DNA of 64,000 bases from Rhizobiaceae bacterium (GCA_019635755.1 JAHBYW010000003.1:434001-498000), one strand, 5' to 3'. Counted from the first letter of the stretch, positions 14,014 through 24,438 are shown. Notes: generated by a model from the sequence alone, not told the origin. Numbers and translations are program-made.

Positions 14014-14751
14014 TCACGCCGCTTGCCTCAGCGCCGGGGCCGTTCCCGGCCGAACCCGGCCGCTGGACAGCATCTTGTGCAGGTGCACCATCAGGGCAGC
14101 CGCGAACAGCGGGGTGGCCAGATTGATCACCGGCACCGCCAGCACGGCCGCGATCACCAGGCCCGCCAGGAAGATCGTCCCGGCATGGGCGCGGCGCATG
14201 GCCTTCGCCTCCGTTTCGGAGCGGAACCGCATCGCGGCGAACTCGAAGAACTCGCGGCCGAGCAGATATCCGTTGACGAGGAAGAACGCCGCGATGTTGA
14301 CGCCCGGCACCAGCAGGAGGAGCAGCGCGACCAGATTGCCGACAATGACCACACCGAAGAACTTCAGCGATAGGACCAGGGCGCGGAACGTCGGAACGGC
14401 AGTGCCCGGCGCGTCGTCCGGGTAGCCGTTCGTCTCGACGATGTCGGCCGCCTCGTCGAGAAACAGCCCGGCCACGATCGCGCTCGCCGGAGCGACAAGC
14501 AACGCCAGACCCAGGGCGAGCGCGATGCCGGCGATGACGGCAGCGACGGTGCCCACCCAGCCGGTCCAGTCCGGGAGACCGGCGAACAGGCCTTCGAACC
14601 AGGGCATGGCCAGCCATTCGAACAGACCGCTGATGCCGAACCAGAAGGCGATCAGCGCCAGCAGCGTGAGGCCGACCGTCTTGAAGAAGACGGCCCGCAT
14701 GCGCGGGTCAAGGACATCGGCAAATGCCGCGCGAACGGCCGTCAGGATCAT
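14014..14751 (-). CDS. EI24/CysZ-like membrane protein
   Basis: This is a 245-residue membrane protein with about four to six hydrophobic segments (roughly 20-45, 65-95, 130-160 and 195-225). It also has the amphipathic YLLGREFFEFAAMRF segment typical of the EI24 domain, found in the sulfate permease CysZ and relatives. Sulfate uptake is possible, but no cys genes are adjacent, so the substrate is open. The ATG at 14751 was chosen because upstream residues are polar and unlike the family. It is divergent from the adenosine kinase gene. Confidence 0.8.
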   Translation of the reverse strand: MILTAVRAAFADVLDPRMRAVFFKTVGLTLLALIAFWFGISGLFEWLAMPWFEGLFAGLPDWTGWVGTVAAVIAGIALALGLALLVAPASAIVAGLFLDEAADIVETNGYPDDAPGTAVPTFRALVLSLKFFGVVIVGNLVALLLLLVPGVNIAAFFLVNGYLLGREFFEFAAMRFRSETEAKAMRRAHAGTIFLAGLVIAAVLAVPVINLATPLFAAALMVHLHKMLSSGRVRPGTAPALRQAA

Positions 14752-14890
14752 GCAAGGGCCTCCCTTGCAGGGGCACATAGGAGGCAGGGCCTGCCGCCGC
14801 AAGTTTGGCGTCGAAAAGGACCGCGCCATCCGCGCCACTGGACCGGGACCCGGGCCTCATGCCAGAAGGCAGCGACCGGCGGAGACGGGA

Positions 14891-15883
14891 ATGAGCCAGT
14901 ACGACGTTCTGTGTATCGGCAACGCGATTGTCGACATCATCGCCCAGTGCAATGAGCCGTTCCTGGTCGAGAACAAGATCATCAAGGGCGCGATGAACCT
15001 GATCGACGCCGAACGGGCCGAGCTTCTCTACAGCCGCATGGGCCCGGCGATCGAGGCATCCGGAGGGAGCGCCGGCAACACGGCGGCCGGAATCGCCAGC
15101 TTCGGCGGGCGGGCCGCCTTCTTCGGCAAGGTGTCCAGCGACCAGCTGGGCGACATCTACTACCACGACATCCGCGCCCAGGGCGTCGCCTTCGACACGA
15201 AGCCGCTGGCTGGCGAGCCGCCCACTGCGCGCTCGATGATCTTCGTCACGCCCGACGGCGAGCGGTCGATGAACACCTATCTCGGCGCCTGCGTCGAGCT
15301 CGGGCCCGAGGACGTCGAGGAGGAGAAGGCGCAGGGGGCCAAGGTCACCTACTTCGAGGGCTATCTGTGGGATCCGCCGCGCGCCAAGGAAGCCATTCGG
15401 CTGACCGCGCAGCATGCGCACGCGGCCGGTCGCGAGGTGTCGATGACACTGTCCGACGCCTTCTGCGTCGACCGCTATCGCGACGAGTTTCTCGACCTGA
15501 TGCGCTCCGGTATCGTCGACATCGTCTTCGCCAACAGCCGCGAGATCAAGTCGCTCTACCGGACCGAGGACTTCGAGACCGCGCTGAACCTGATCCGCCG
15601 CGACTGCAAGCTGGCGGCGGTGACGCGGTCGGAGAAGGGCTCGGTCATCGTGCGCGGGGACGAGACGGTGCCGATCAAGGCGATCCCCGTCCACGAGATC
15701 GTCGACACCACGGGGGCGGGCGACCTCTATGCGGCCGGGTTCCTGCACGGGTATACGACCGGGCGCAGCCTCCAGGACTGTGGCGACCTGGGCTCGCTGG
15801 CGGCCGGCCTCGTCATCCAGCAGATCGGGCCACGGCCCCGCCAGAACCTCAAGGAAGAGGCACGCAAGGTCGGGCTGCTGTAA
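14891..15883 (+). CDS. Adenosine kinase-like PfkB family sugar kinase
   Basis: The 330-residue protein is a PfkB-family kinase of the type usually annotated as adenosine kinase in rhizobia. The N-terminus YDVLCIGNAIVDII, the glycine-rich GGSAGNTAAGIASFGG and the C-terminal DTTGAGDLYAAGF with the catalytic Asp are all present. It would salvage adenosine (or a related nucleoside) to the monophosphate. The ATG at 14891 has a GGAGACGGGA stretch just before it. It is monocistronic and followed by a repeat-rich spacer. Confidence 0.87.
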   Translation: MSQYDVLCIGNAIVDIIAQCNEPFLVENKIIKGAMNLIDAERAELLYSRMGPAIEASGGSAGNTAAGIASFGGRAAFFGKVSSDQLGDIYYHDIRAQGVAFDTKPLAGEPPTARSMIFVTPDGERSMNTYLGACVELGPEDVEEEKAQGAKVTYFEGYLWDPPRAKEAIRLTAQHAHAAGREVSMTLSDAFCVDRYRDEFLDLMRSGIVDIVFANSREIKSLYRTEDFETALNLIRRDCKLAAVTRSEKGSVIVRGDETVPIKAIPVHEIVDTTGAGDLYAAGFLHGYTTGRSLQDCGDLGSLAAGLVIQQIGPRPRQNLKEEARKVGLL

Positions 15884-15889
15884 GGTGCG

Positions 15890-16140
15890 CCCTTCGAGGG
15901 TCGCTTGCTTTGCCGCCGGGCTCGCACCTCAGGATGAGGTCTGTCAGCGCGAGCGGTCCTTGCCCCGATGTGCGAGGGTGCACTGATGTCGGAAGACCGG
16001 TGAGTATCGCTGGACGGGCTCGCTTCGCCACACGTCAGGACGAGGGGTGAGCCCAACAGCCCTCATCCTGAGGTGCGAGCCCGCACCCGTGCTGCAGGAT
16101 GAGCGGGTGTCGTTGGACGGGCGAGCCTCGAAGGACGCAC
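15890..16140. repeat. RIME-like palindromic intergenic repeat
   Basis: This spacer between two convergent genes contains a perfect 21-bp inverted repeat, at 15919-15939 and 16061-16081 (core CTCGCACCTCAGGATGAGG and its complement), separated by 121 bp. Further scraps of the same pattern (AGGATGAG, GGACGGGC, CTCGAAGGACG) follow. The CCTCATCCTGAGG motif is typical of the mosaic intergenic elements of rhizobia. It may also end transcription for both genes. Confidence 0.7.
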
Positions 16141-16143
16141 GAC

Positions 16144-16776
16144 CTACGGAATGTCCTCGGGCTTCCGGCCGGGCCGACTCCGGTACGGCTTGAACGACCA
16201 GCCATATTTCAGCGCGCCGCCGCGCACCACGAAGGCGGCCGCGAAGGCGATGATCGCGGCGGCCAGAGTGGGGAAGGCCGCGAGGTCGGCGAGCGTGAAG
16301 GCGGCCGAGCCCGCCAGCGCGGCGGTCACATAGACCTCGGGCCTCAGCAGGACGGAAGGTTCGCCGGCGAGGAGGTCGCGCAGGATGCCGCCGAAGGTCG
16401 CGGTCAGCATGCCCATCACGATCGCGACGGTCGGCGAGCCGGTCGCGTCGAGACCCTTCCAGGCGCCCAGCGCCGCATAGGCGGAAAGGCCGACCGCATC
16501 GAGCCACAGCAGCAGCCGGTAGCGGGATTCGACCAGATGGGCGGTGAAGAAGACGAGGACCGCCATGCCCGCGCAGACGAGCAGATAGGCCGGCTGCGCG
16601 ACCCAGAAGACCGGAACGTCCAGGATCAGGTCGCGGAAGGTACCGCCGCCGATGCCCGTTATCGCGGCGAGGAAGATGAAGCCGATGATGTCGAGTTGCT
16701 TGCGCGACGCGGCGAGCGCGCCGGTCGCCGCGAACACGGCAACGCCGGCAAGATCGAGCGCAAGAAAGACGGTCAT
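16144..16776 (-). CDS. Trimeric intracellular cation (TRIC) channel family protein (UPF0126)
   Basis: This 210-residue protein has about seven hydrophobic helices arranged as two similar halves. Each half carries a conserved glycine-rich signature: TGIGGGTFRDL in the first and TATFGGILRDL in the second. That duplication defines the UPF0126/TRIC family, whose prokaryotic members form trimeric monovalent cation channels. The stop is close to the repeat patch. Confidence 0.9.
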   Translation of the reverse strand: MTVFLALDLAGVAVFAATGALAASRKQLDIIGFIFLAAITGIGGGTFRDLILDVPVFWVAQPAYLLVCAGMAVLVFFTAHLVESRYRLLLWLDAVGLSAYAALGAWKGLDATGSPTVAIVMGMLTATFGGILRDLLAGEPSVLLRPEVYVTAALAGSAAFTLADLAAFPTLAAAIIAFAAAFVVRGGALKYGWSFKPYRSRPGRKPEDIP

Positions 16777-16871
16777 GCCCGGTTAGAAAGGCAGGGCGGC
16801 CTGAAGGCAAGAGGGCAGCTGGCGGGTGCGCACGCGCCGCGACCTTCCGGTCCCTTACCAGACCGCTCCTG

Positions 16872-17498
16872 CTAGGCGTCCTTTTCGGCCTGGGCGTTGA
16901 CCGGCCCCGGCTCGGCCGGCGCAGCCGCGTCCGCCTTCGGCCCGCCCTTGGCCACGCCGACCATCGCCGGGCGCAACACGCGCTCGCCGATCGAGTAGCC
17001 GGACTGGACCACCTGGACCACGGTGTTTGCGGGCACGTCGGCGTTCGGTACCTCGAACATCGCCTGGTGGAAGTTCGGGTCGAACTTCTCGCCCTGGGGA
17101 TCGAGCTTCCTGACGCCGTGGCGCTCCAGCGCCGACAGCATGGCGCGCTCGGTGATCTCGACGCCTTCGACCAGCGTCTTGAACCCCGCATCGCCGGCCT
17201 CCCGGGCGTCGGCGGGGATCGCATCCAACGCCCGGCGCAGATTGTCCGACACCGACAGCATGTCGCGCGCGAAGTTCGTCACCGCATAGGTGCGAGCGTC
17301 CTGCACGTCGCGCGCGGTCCGACGGCGCAGGTTCTCCATGTCGGCCGCGACCCGCAGCGCGCGGTCCTTGAGCTCCTCGTTCTCCTTCATCAGGCGAACG
17401 ACGACCTCGTAGTCGCCTTCGAGCGAGGGGCCGTTCTCGACCGGCGCGGCGGCCTCTTCCGGCAAAGCTTCCTGTTTCGACTGATCGCTCATGTCCAT
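16872..17498 (-). CDS. grpE: GrpE, nucleotide exchange factor for DnaK
   Basis: The 208-residue product is the GrpE cochaperone. An acidic, flexible N-terminus leads into a long coiled coil ([20 protein letters not shown]), followed by [15 protein letters not shown] and the C-terminal beta domain with the signature [28 protein letters not shown]. It promotes ADP release from DnaK. It lies just downstream of hrcA on the same strand, 67 bp away, a common heat-shock pairing in alphaproteobacteria. No CIRCE element was seen. Confidence 0.97.
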   Translation of the reverse strand: MDMSDQSKQEALPEEAAAPVENGPSLEGDYEVVVRLMKENEELKDRALRVAADMENLRRRTARDVQDARTYAVTNFARDMLSVSDNLRRALDAIPADAREAGDAGFKTLVEGVEITERAMLSALERHGVRKLDPQGEKFDPNFHQAMFEVPNADVPANTVVQVVQSGYSIGERVLRPAMVGVAKGGPKADAAAPAEPGPVNAQAEKDA

Positions 17499-17565
17499 CT
17501 TCGAATTGTTCGGGATTTGCGCCCGATATCGAGACTTGGGCGCGAAAAATCAAGGCCCGATGGCG

Positions 17566-18636
17566 CTAGCGGAGCATCCGGCTGATCAGCTGTGCGGTAT
17601 AGTCCACCATCGGCACGACACGTGCGTAGTTGAGGCGCGTCGGGCCGATGACGCCGAGCGCTCCGACCACCCTGGCATCCTTGTCGCGGTAGGGTGCCAC
17701 CACCACCGAGGATCCAGAGAGGGAGAACAGCTTGTTCTCGGAGCCGATGAAGATGCGGACCCCGGATCCCTGCTCCGCAATGTTCAGGAGCTGGATCAGG
17801 CCGTCCTGGTTTTCGAGGTCGTCGAACAGGTGCTTGAGCAGTTCGATGTCGGCCTGGGCGGACAGGTTCTGCAGCAGATTGGCGCGACCGCGCACGATCA
17901 GCCGCGCGGGAACGCCAGCCTCGGTGCCGGCCCAGACCGCGAGGCCCTGTTCAACCAGCTGCTGGGAGAGAACGTCGAGCGCGGCCTGCGTCTCGGTCCT
18001 GAGGCGGCCGAGCTCGACCCGCGCCTCGGCAAGCGTGCGCCCGCGGATGTGGGCGTTCAGGTAGTTGGACGCTTCGTGCAGCTGGGACGTGGTGACGCCG
18101 GGCGGAAGATCCACCACCCTGTTCTCGACATCGCCGTTCTGGGACACCAGCACCGCCAGGGCGCGGCCCGGGTCGAGCTGGATGAATTCGAGGTGCTTCA
18201 GCGGGGTCTCGACCTTGGCGGCGACGACCAGCCCGGCGCCGCGAGAGATGCCGGAAAGCATCTGGCTGGCCTCCGTCAGCATCTGCTCCAGCGTCGATGC
18301 CCTGCCCGAAGCCTTTACCTGCGCCTCGACCACGCGGCGATCCTCGTCGGACAGATCGCCGACCTCCATGAACGCATCGAGGAAGAAGCGCAGGCCGCGC
18401 TGGGTGGGCAGCCGGCCGGCCGAGATGTGCGGCGCGTAGATGAGCCCCAGATGCTCGAGGTCGCTCATGACGTTGCGGATGGTCGCAGGCGACAGCGTGT
18501 GGGGCAGGATCCGCGACAGATTGCGCGAGCCCATCGGCTCGCCGTCCCTGAGGTAGGAATCGACGATCAGGCGGAAGATGTCGCGCGAACGGCTGTCCAG
18601 CGCGTTCAGCGCAGGGTCGGAGACGGGCTTGGTCAT
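17566..18636 (-). CDS. hrcA: Heat-inducible transcription repressor HrcA
   Basis: This 356-residue repressor has an N-terminal winged helix ([25 protein letters not shown] and [16 protein letters not shown]), a GAF-like dimerisation domain in the middle, and the C-terminal [24 protein letters not shown]-type signature of HrcA. It normally represses groESL through CIRCE. No CIRCE was found near this gene or grpE, so its targets are probably elsewhere. The ATG at 18636 is favoured; the longer frame runs back toward the divergent rph gene. Confidence 0.96.
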   Translation of the reverse strand: MTKPVSDPALNALDSRSRDIFRLIVDSYLRDGEPMGSRNLSRILPHTLSPATIRNVMSDLEHLGLIYAPHISAGRLPTQRGLRFFLDAFMEVGDLSDEDRRVVEAQVKASGRASTLEQMLTEASQMLSGISRGAGLVVAAKVETPLKHLEFIQLDPGRALAVLVSQNGDVENRVVDLPPGVTTSQLHEASNYLNAHIRGRTLAEARVELGRLRTETQAALDVLSQQLVEQGLAVWAGTEAGVPARLIVRGRANLLQNLSAQADIELLKHLFDDLENQDGLIQLLNIAEQGSGVRIFIGSENKLFSLSGSSVVVAPYRDKDARVVGALGVIGPTRLNYARVVPMVDYTAQLISRMLR

Positions 18637-18794
18637 CGCGGCGGTTCCATCCACGACGAAGATATAGAAGCCGCGTCGGCGAACACAACTGCCGGCGCCG
18701 GCGGGGTGCGGCGCGTCCCGCAGGGCGTTTTCCTTTGCGCCCCGCAGCCCGGACCGGTACAAGCCGGCCACGAATCCCCAGCCGGAAGAGCCGA

Positions 18795-19511
18795 ATGCGT
18801 CCTTCGAAGCGCCAACCCGACGAAATGCGAGCCGTCTCCTTCGAACGGAACGTGTCCAAGCATGCCGAGGGCTCCTGCCTGGTCAAATTCGGGGACACCC
18901 ACGTGCTCTGCACGGCGAGCCTGGAGGAGAAGGTGCCTGGCTGGCTGCGCAATGCCGGACGCGGCTGGGTGACGGCCGAATACGGCATGCTGCCGCGCTC
19001 GACCGGCGAGCGGATGCGCCGCGAAGCCTCGACCGGCAAGCAGGGCGGCCGGACGCTGGAGATCCAGCGCCTCATCGGGCGCTCGCTGCGCGCCGTGGTC
19101 GACCTCCAGGCGCTGGGCGAGCAGCAGATCACGATCGATTGCGACGTGCTGCAGGCCGACGGCGGTACCCGCACCGCCGCCATCACCGGCGGCTGGGTCG
19201 CGCTGCACGACTGCCTGCGCTGGATGGAGGCGCGGCAGATGGCAAGCGTGTCCAAGGTCCTCAAGGACCACGTCGCGGCCATCTCGTGCGGCATCCACGG
19301 CGGCGCCGCGGTCATCGACCTCGACTATCTCGAGGACTCCTCGGCCGGCACCGACGCCAACTTCGTCATGACCGGCAAGGGCGGAATCGTCGAGATACAG
19401 GGGACCGCCGAGGGCGAGCCGTTCAGCGAGGAGCAGTTCGCGGCGCTGATGGGTCTCGCCCGCAAGGGCATCCAGCGTCTGGTCGGCCTGCAGCAGATGG
19501 CCGTCGCCTGA
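18795..19511 (+). CDS. rph: Ribonuclease PH
   Basis: This 238-residue phosphorolytic 3'-5' exoribonuclease trims tRNA 3' ends. It begins [12 protein letters not shown] and shows the active-site segments [32 protein letters not shown] and [19 protein letters not shown]. The phosphate-site [17 protein letters not shown] is also present. The start is ATG 18795. It heads a tightly packed run (VOC protein, rdgB, hemW) and is divergent from hrcA; the rph/rdgB/hemW order is conserved in this group of bacteria. Confidence 0.97.
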   Translation: MRPSKRQPDEMRAVSFERNVSKHAEGSCLVKFGDTHVLCTASLEEKVPGWLRNAGRGWVTAEYGMLPRSTGERMRREASTGKQGGRTLEIQRLIGRSLRAVVDLQALGEQQITIDCDVLQADGGTRTAAITGGWVALHDCLRWMEARQMASVSKVLKDHVAAISCGIHGGAAVIDLDYLEDSSAGTDANFVMTGKGGIVEIQGTAEGEPFSEEQFAALMGLARKGIQRLVGLQQMAVA

Positions 19512-19522
19512 GCGGAGAGACC

Positions 19523-19933
19523 GTGCGCCCCTCCGCCATCCTCGAATCGGCGCTCTACGTGACAGACCTCGCCGCGGCCGAGGCGTTCTATCGCGATGTG
19601 ATGGGGCTCGAGCCGCTGCAGAAGGTGGACGGCCGCCACGTCTTCTTCCGCTGCGGCCAGGGCGTGCTGCTGCTGTTCAACGCCGAGGCGACCAAGGACG
19701 GACCACCGCCGGTGGCAAAGCTGCCGGTCCCGGCGCACGGAACTGTCGGCGAGGGCCACCTCTGCTTCGCGGCGGACGCCGGCGAGATCGCCGCGTGGAA
19801 GACGCGCCTGGAGTCGCGCGGCGTCCCGATCGAGGCCGATTTCGAATGGCCGAACGGCGGCCGCTCGATCTATTTCCGCGATCCGTCGAGGAACTCGATC
19901 GAGATCGCCGAGCCTCGGATCTGGGGGCTGTGA
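19523..19933 (+). CDS. VOC (glyoxalase/bleomycin resistance) family protein
   Basis: The 136-residue product is a single vicinal-oxygen-chelate domain. It shows the paired beta-alpha-beta-beta-beta pattern, with the motifs [27 protein letters not shown] and [15 protein letters not shown]. Candidate metal ligands are the His in GHLCF and the Glu in SIEIAE. The start is GTG at 19523, preceded by CGGAGAG. It sits between rph and rdgB, and its stop overlaps the rdgB start (TGATG). The substrate is unknown. Confidence 0.85.
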   Translation: MRPSAILESALYVTDLAAAEAFYRDVMGLEPLQKVDGRHVFFRCGQGVLLLFNAEATKDGPPPVAKLPVPAHGTVGEGHLCFAADAGEIAAWKTRLESRGVPIEADFEWPNGGRSIYFRDPSRNSIEIAEPRIWGL

Positions 19934-20580
19934 TGCATGACCTTTCCGCCAAGCGCATCGTCGTCGCCAGCCACAATGCCGGCAAGCTGCGCGAGATCGC
20001 CGACCTCATCGCGCCTTTTGGGTTCGATGCAAGATCAGCCAGGGACTACGGCCTTCCCGAACCCGAGGAGACCGGCACGACCTTCGAGGAGAACGCGCTG
20101 ATCAAGGCGCTGGCCGCCGCCAGCGCGACCGGGCTGCCGGCGCTCTCCGACGATTCGGGTCTCGTCGTGGATGCCCTCGACGGCCAGCCGGGCGTCTATA
20201 CCGCCAACTGGGCGGAAAAGGCCGACGGCAGCCGCGACTTCATGATGGCGATGGAGAAGACCGAGGCTCTGCTGCGCGCGCGCGGCGCGGTCGATCCGGG
20301 AGACCGAACGGGCCGCTTCGTCGCCGTCATCTGCCTGTGCTGGCCGGACGGCACGCACGAGCTCTTCCGCGGCGAGGCGGAGGGAACGCTGGTGTGGCCG
20401 CCGCGCGGCGACAAGGGCTTCGGCTACGATCCGGTGTTCATGCCCGAGGGTCACGACATCACCTTCGGCGAGATGAGTGCCGAGGAGAAGCATGGCTGGA
20501 CGCCCGGCCAGCCGACCGCGCTGTCGCATCGCGCCCGCGCCTTCAAGGCATTCGCGGAAGCGAAGCTCGGACGCGCATGA
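19933..20580 (+). CDS. rdgB: XTP/dITP (non-canonical purine NTP) pyrophosphatase
   Basis: This 215-residue Ham1/RdgB-type enzyme hydrolyses dITP, XTP and similar damaged nucleotides to monophosphates. The signature [14 protein letters not shown] near the N-terminus, the [17 protein letters not shown] metal/substrate loop and GFGYDPVF near the C-terminus are all present, followed by [10 protein letters not shown]. The ATG at 19933 overlaps the upstream stop, and its own stop overlaps the hemW start (ATGA), so translation is coupled through three genes. Confidence 0.96.
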   Translation: MHDLSAKRIVVASHNAGKLREIADLIAPFGFDARSARDYGLPEPEETGTTFEENALIKALAAASATGLPALSDDSGLVVDALDGQPGVYTANWAEKADGSRDFMMAMEKTEALLRARGAVDPGDRTGRFVAVICLCWPDGTHELFRGEAEGTLVWPPRGDKGFGYDPVFMPEGHDITFGEMSAEEKHGWTPGQPTALSHRARAFKAFAEAKLGRA

Positions 20581-21743
20581 TCCCCGCGGATCCCGGCTTC
20601 GGCGTCTATGTCCACTGGCCGTTCTGCGCGGCCAAGTGCCCCTATTGCGACTTCAACAGCCATGTGCGGCACCAGCCGGTAGACCAGCCGCGCTTCGCGC
20701 GCGCATTCGCCGCCGAGATGGCCAGCATGCGGGTCCGCACCGGGCCGCGCACCGTCACCAGCATCTTCCTCGGCGGCGGCACGCCGTCGCTGATGCAACC
20801 GGCGACGGTTGCGGCCGTGATCGACGCAATTGCTTCGACCTGGACGGTTCCGGCCGGCATCGAGGTCACTCTCGAGGCCAACCCGTCGTCGGTCGAGGCG
20901 GAGCGCTTTCGCGGCTATCGTGCGGCCGGCGTCAACCGCGTGTCGCTCGGCGTGCAGGCGCTGAATGATGCCGACCTGAAATTCCTCGGACGGCTTCACA
21001 ATGTCGATGAGGCGCTGAAGGCCATCGGCTTCGCCCGCGAGATTTTTCCGCGCCTGTCGTTCGACCTCATCTATGCGCGGCCGCGGCAGACGCTCGACGC
21101 GTGGCAAGCGGAGCTGGAGCAGGCGATCGGCTACGCCGCGGATCATCTGTCGCTCTACCAGCTGACGATCGAGGAAGGCACGCCGTTCCACGCGCTCCAC
21201 GCGGCAGGCAGGTTCGCGGTGCCGGACGGCGACCTGGCGGCGGACCTCTACCAGCTGACCCAGGAGGTGACGGCACGGCATGGCCTCCCGGCCTATGAAA
21301 TCTCCAACCACGCGCGGCCGGGCGCCGAGAGCCGCCACAACCTGACCTACTGGCGCTATGGCGAATATGCCGGCGTGGGTCCCGGAGCGCATGGGCGCTT
21401 CGTGGAGGGTTCACGCCGGGTGGTCACCTTCACCGAGAGACTGCCGGAGACGTGGCTCAACCTCGTCGAGGCGAAGGGGCACGGTGTGGTCGGCGGCGAG
21501 ACGCTCACGCGCTCGGAGGAGGCCGACGAGTTTCTCTTGATGGGCCTGCGCCTCGCCGAGGGCATCGACCTCGTACGCTACGAGGCCCTGGCCGGCCGGC
21601 CGCTCCCCGCGAACCGCATCGCGATGCTCCGGGAGGAAGGGCTCGTCATGCCGGTGGGCAATTCGCGCCTGCGCGCGACAGCCTCGGGCATGATCGTGCT
21701 CGACGCCGTCGTCGCGGACCTGGCTCGTCCCGAGCGCCCCTGA
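20577..21743 (+). CDS. hemW: HemW, radical SAM heme chaperone (HemN-like)
   Basis: This 388-residue radical SAM protein has the CxxxCxxC cluster motif as CAAKCPYC near residue 18, followed by GGGTPSLM and the HemW-like segment [16 protein letters not shown]. HemW proteins lack the extra residues needed for true coproporphyrinogen oxidase activity and act in heme insertion. The older annotation as oxygen-independent coproporphyrinogen III oxidase is therefore less likely. The ATG at 20577 overlaps rdgB. The first residues match the family start (YVHWPFC). Confidence 0.94.
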   Translation: MIPADPGFGVYVHWPFCAAKCPYCDFNSHVRHQPVDQPRFARAFAAEMASMRVRTGPRTVTSIFLGGGTPSLMQPATVAAVIDAIASTWTVPAGIEVTLEANPSSVEAERFRGYRAAGVNRVSLGVQALNDADLKFLGRLHNVDEALKAIGFAREIFPRLSFDLIYARPRQTLDAWQAELEQAIGYAADHLSLYQLTIEEGTPFHALHAAGRFAVPDGDLAADLYQLTQEVTARHGLPAYEISNHARPGAESRHNLTYWRYGEYAGVGPGAHGRFVEGSRRVVTFTERLPETWLNLVEAKGHGVVGGETLTRSEEADEFLLMGLRLAEGIDLVRYEALAGRPLPANRIAMLREEGLVMPVGNSRLRATASGMIVLDAVVADLARPERP

Positions 21744-21785
21744 CGAATTCGTCCGTCGTGGCAGAGCCTTTGCAGAGGCGGCTTC

Positions 21786-21962
21786 TCAGCTCTCGGCGCT
21801 GCCGTTTCGACGCGCCTCGGACTTGCGATGCTGATGCCGCGTGGAATGGGCATCCGCACGCCGTCCCTCCGCGTGATCGGACGGTGCTTGCGGCAGCGAC
21901 GCGAACGGCTGCCTGCCTTCGTAGTAGACATCGATGATGTCGTTGATCTCGAGCGTGTTCAT
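21786..21962 (-). CDS. Small hypothetical protein
   Basis: A 58-residue frame begins at ATG 21962 with a strong GGAGGAG six or so bases upstream. The N-terminal half is hydrophobic/acidic (MNTLEINDIIDVYYEGRQP), while the C-terminal half is rich in His, Arg and Ser. I do not recognise a family. It lies between hemW and rsmI on the opposite strand. The good ribosome-binding site is the main reason for listing it. Confidence 0.45.
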   Translation of the reverse strand: MNTLEINDIIDVYYEGRQPFASLPQAPSDHAEGRRADAHSTRHQHRKSEARRNGSAES

Positions 21963-22061
21963 CGGCTCCTCCCGGGGAACTCGGAATAACACCGCAGCGC
22001 CCGGAATGTTCCCGTAAGCCATTGCTTACGCTCCCCTCCGCTTTGCAAGCCTGCGGTTCGC

Positions 22062-22994
22062 GTGTCAGACAGGGCGGCGGAGTGGAGGCATATCGTGGAA
22101 TCTGACGGCGGCTCGCGGAGCTTCATCGTCGCCGGTGCGACGATCCCGGCGCGGCCGCTGGAGCCGGGCCTCTACGTGGTGGCCACGCCCATCGGCAATC
22201 TGGGCGACGTCACCATACGGGCCCTGGAGACGCTGGCCGCGGCAGACGTCATTGCCTGCGAAGACACGCGCACGACACGCGTGCTGCTCGACCGCTACGG
22301 CATCCGTGGCAAGCTCGTCGCCTATCACGAGCATAACGAGTCGACCGCCGCGGCAAGGCTGATCGGCGCGGTTCTCGCGGGAAAGAGCGTAGCCCAGGTG
22401 TCCGATGCGGGAACGCCGCTGGTGTCCGACCCCGGCTACCGGCTGGTCGGGCAGGCGATCGACGCCGGCGTGCGTGTCGTGCCGATCCCCGGCCCGTCCG
22501 CGCTGCTCGCGGCACTCGCCGTATCCGGGCTGCCCTCGGACGCCTTCTTCTTTGCGGGGTTCCTGCCGTCGAAGGACGGCCAGCGGCGCACGCGTCTCGA
22601 GGCGCTGCGCACCGTGCCCGGAACCCTGATCGTCTACGAATCGCCGCGCCGGCTCGCGGACACGCTGGCGGCGATGGCGGACGTGCTTGGGCCGCGTCCG
22701 GCTGCGATCGGCCGGGAGCTCACCAAGGCATTCGAAGAAGTGCGCCGCGGCGCCCTGACCGCGCTGGCCGGCCACTATGCCGATACGGACACGCCGAAGG
22801 GCGAGATCGTGATCTGTATCGCCCCGCCCCCGGACGACGTGGCGGCGGACGGCGACGTCGATGCCGTGCTGATGTCGCTGGCGGGCGAGATGCCGGCATC
22901 AAAGGCCGCCGGCGAAGCCGCCCGCATGACAGGGCGGCCGAAGGCCGAACTCTACCGTCGCCTGGTCGAGCTCAAGGGACGCGACGGTGGATGA
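22062..22994 (+). CDS. rsmI: 16S rRNA (cytidine1402-2'-O)-methyltransferase
   Basis: The 310-residue protein is a tetrapyrrole-methylase-fold enzyme that 2'-O-methylates C1402 of 16S rRNA. It shows the RsmI landmarks [32 protein letters not shown] and [16 protein letters not shown]. The substrate-site segments [16 protein letters not shown] and [11 protein letters not shown] follow. The start is GTG 22062. Its 3' end overlaps the yraN-like gene by 8 bp, a pair that is conserved widely. Confidence 0.96.
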   Translation: MSDRAAEWRHIVESDGGSRSFIVAGATIPARPLEPGLYVVATPIGNLGDVTIRALETLAAADVIACEDTRTTRVLLDRYGIRGKLVAYHEHNESTAAARLIGAVLAGKSVAQVSDAGTPLVSDPGYRLVGQAIDAGVRVVPIPGPSALLAALAVSGLPSDAFFFAGFLPSKDGQRRTRLEALRTVPGTLIVYESPRRLADTLAAMADVLGPRPAAIGRELTKAFEEVRRGALTALAGHYADTDTPKGEIVICIAPPPDDVAADGDVDAVLMSLAGEMPASKAAGEAARMTGRPKAELYRRLVELKGRDGG

Positions 22995-23364
22995 GGCGCG
23001 CGACCGGCGGTTCCGCGCCTATCGCCGGGGCCATCGGGGCGAGTGGATGGCCGCGCTGGCGCTGATGGTCAAAGGCTACCGTATCATCGCGCGCCGATAC
23101 CGGACGAAGCTCGGCGAGATCGATCTCATCGCGCGGCGCGGCGACCTTGTGCTGATCGTCGAGGTCAAGGCGCGCGCCACGCTCGTCGAGGCGATGGACG
23201 CGATCGGCCACCCGTCGGAACGGCGGATCGAAGGTGCTGCCGATCTCTGGCTGGCCCGGCAGCGCGACCATGCACGGATCTCGCTGCGGTTCGACATGGT
23301 CGCCGTGCTGCCGCGCCGGTGGCCCGTCCATGTTCCGAACGCCTTCCAGGCCCGCCGGCTGTAG
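22987..23364 (+). CDS. YraN family (UPF0102) nuclease-like protein
   Basis: This 125-residue protein has the restriction-endonuclease-like core of UPF0102: [18 protein letters not shown], the catalytic-type [15 protein letters not shown], and VEVKAR with the E-x-K. No biochemical role is firmly known. It starts with GTG at 22987 inside the end of rsmI, so the two are coupled. Confidence 0.92.
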   Translation: MDEARDRRFRAYRRGHRGEWMAALALMVKGYRIIARRYRTKLGEIDLIARRGDLVLIVEVKARATLVEAMDAIGHPSERRIEGAADLWLARQRDHARISLRFDMVAVLPRRWPVHVPNAFQARRL

Positions 23365-23532
23365 TCATCGCCGCGCCTGCCGCCTCGATTTGACCCGGAA
23401 ATTGCTTTGCGCGTCCAGCCTTGCGGGCGGAAAACCCCGATCGCGAGGACAGGGGCGGCGGCGAAAATCGCCCTTGCCGACGGCGCGCGCCGGCGCGAAG
23501 CTCACGTCTGTCATTGTCAGGGAGATGTTGCC

Positions 23533-24357
23533 ATGTGCCATCATTGCGTCATCGAGGGCGTCAAGCAGAGCATGCTCAGCCGCCGCGATTTCTTCCGGGG
23601 GTCGGTCGCCGCGGCCGGCGCGGTCGCCATCGGTGCCACGGCCGCGCCACAACCGCTCTTCGCGCAGGCAAGCCCGCCCCAGAAGGCGGAGGACCTGACG
23701 CATGAACTGTGGGAGACCTTCCCGACCTATTTCGGCGCCCAACAGCTCTTCATGGACAAGAAGTTCGATCACGCCAAGGATACCTTCAATCTCTACGAAT
23801 ACCGCATCTCCGAGCATACGGGCACGCATATCGACGCGCCTCTGCATTTCACCGCGGACGGCAAATCGGTCGCCGAGCTTCCGGTCGCCGACCTGATCGC
23901 GCCGCTGGTCGTCATCGACATCAAGGCGAGGGCTGCGGAGAACGCGGACGCCGAGGTGACGCCGGAGGACATCGACGCGTGGGTGTCGGCGCACGGCCCG
24001 CTGCCCGAGGGTGCCATCGTCGCCATGAACTCCGGCTGGAGCCAGCACGTCGCCACCGACCGGTTCCGCAATGTCGGCGAGGACAAGGCGATGCATTTCC
24101 CGGGCTTCCACGTCGAGGCCATCAAGAAGCTGCTGGAGACGTCGACCAAGGCGATCGCCGTCGACACGCTCTCGCTCGACTACGGGAAGTCGCCCGACTT
24201 CATCGTCCACAACACCTGGCTGCCCGCCGGCCGCTACGGCATCGAAGGCATCGCCAATCTGGACGCCGTGCCGGCGGCAGGCGCCACGATCGTGGTCGGC
24301 GCGCCCAAGGTGCGCGGCGGCACCGGCGGTCCGGCGCGCGTGTTCGCCTTCGTGTAG
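23533..24357 (+). CDS. Tat-exported cyclase family protein (kynurenine formamidase-like fold)
   Basis: The 274-residue product has a twin-arginine signal (SRRDFFRGSVAAAGAVAIG, cleaved near FAQA) followed by a cyclase domain. The metal-binding signature HTGTHIDAPLHF is complete, and a second conserved region AVDTLSLDYG follows. Members include kynurenine formamidase and other amide/lactone hydrolases. Tat export implies a folded, metal-loaded periplasmic enzyme. The ATG at 23533 has GGAGA 8 nt upstream. A short Cys-His stretch (MCHHC) precedes the signal and is unusual. The substrate is unknown. Confidence 0.87.
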   Translation: MCHHCVIEGVKQSMLSRRDFFRGSVAAAGAVAIGATAAPQPLFAQASPPQKAEDLTHELWETFPTYFGAQQLFMDKKFDHAKDTFNLYEYRISEHTGTHIDAPLHFTADGKSVAELPVADLIAPLVVIDIKARAAENADAEVTPEDIDAWVSAHGPLPEGAIVAMNSGWSQHVATDRFRNVGEDKAMHFPGFHVEAIKKLLETSTKAIAVDTLSLDYGKSPDFIVHNTWLPAGRYGIEGIANLDAVPAAGATIVVGAPKVRGGTGGPARVFAFV

Positions 24358-24438
24358 ATCTGGTCTTGCCGGGCGGGGCCGCGCGGCGGTCCCGGCCGGC
24401 ATGCGCGAACCGGACCGGCGGCCGCCGGAGGCCTCGGA

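Noticed and set aside
18637-18794. Possible CIRCE element between hrcA and rph
   Set aside because: No TTAGCACTC-N9-GAGTGCTAA or close variant was found there or near grpE.
23407-23532. N-terminal extension of the Tat cyclase
   Set aside because: The longer frame has no ribosome-binding site and would bury the Tat signal; ATG 23533 has GGAGA before it.
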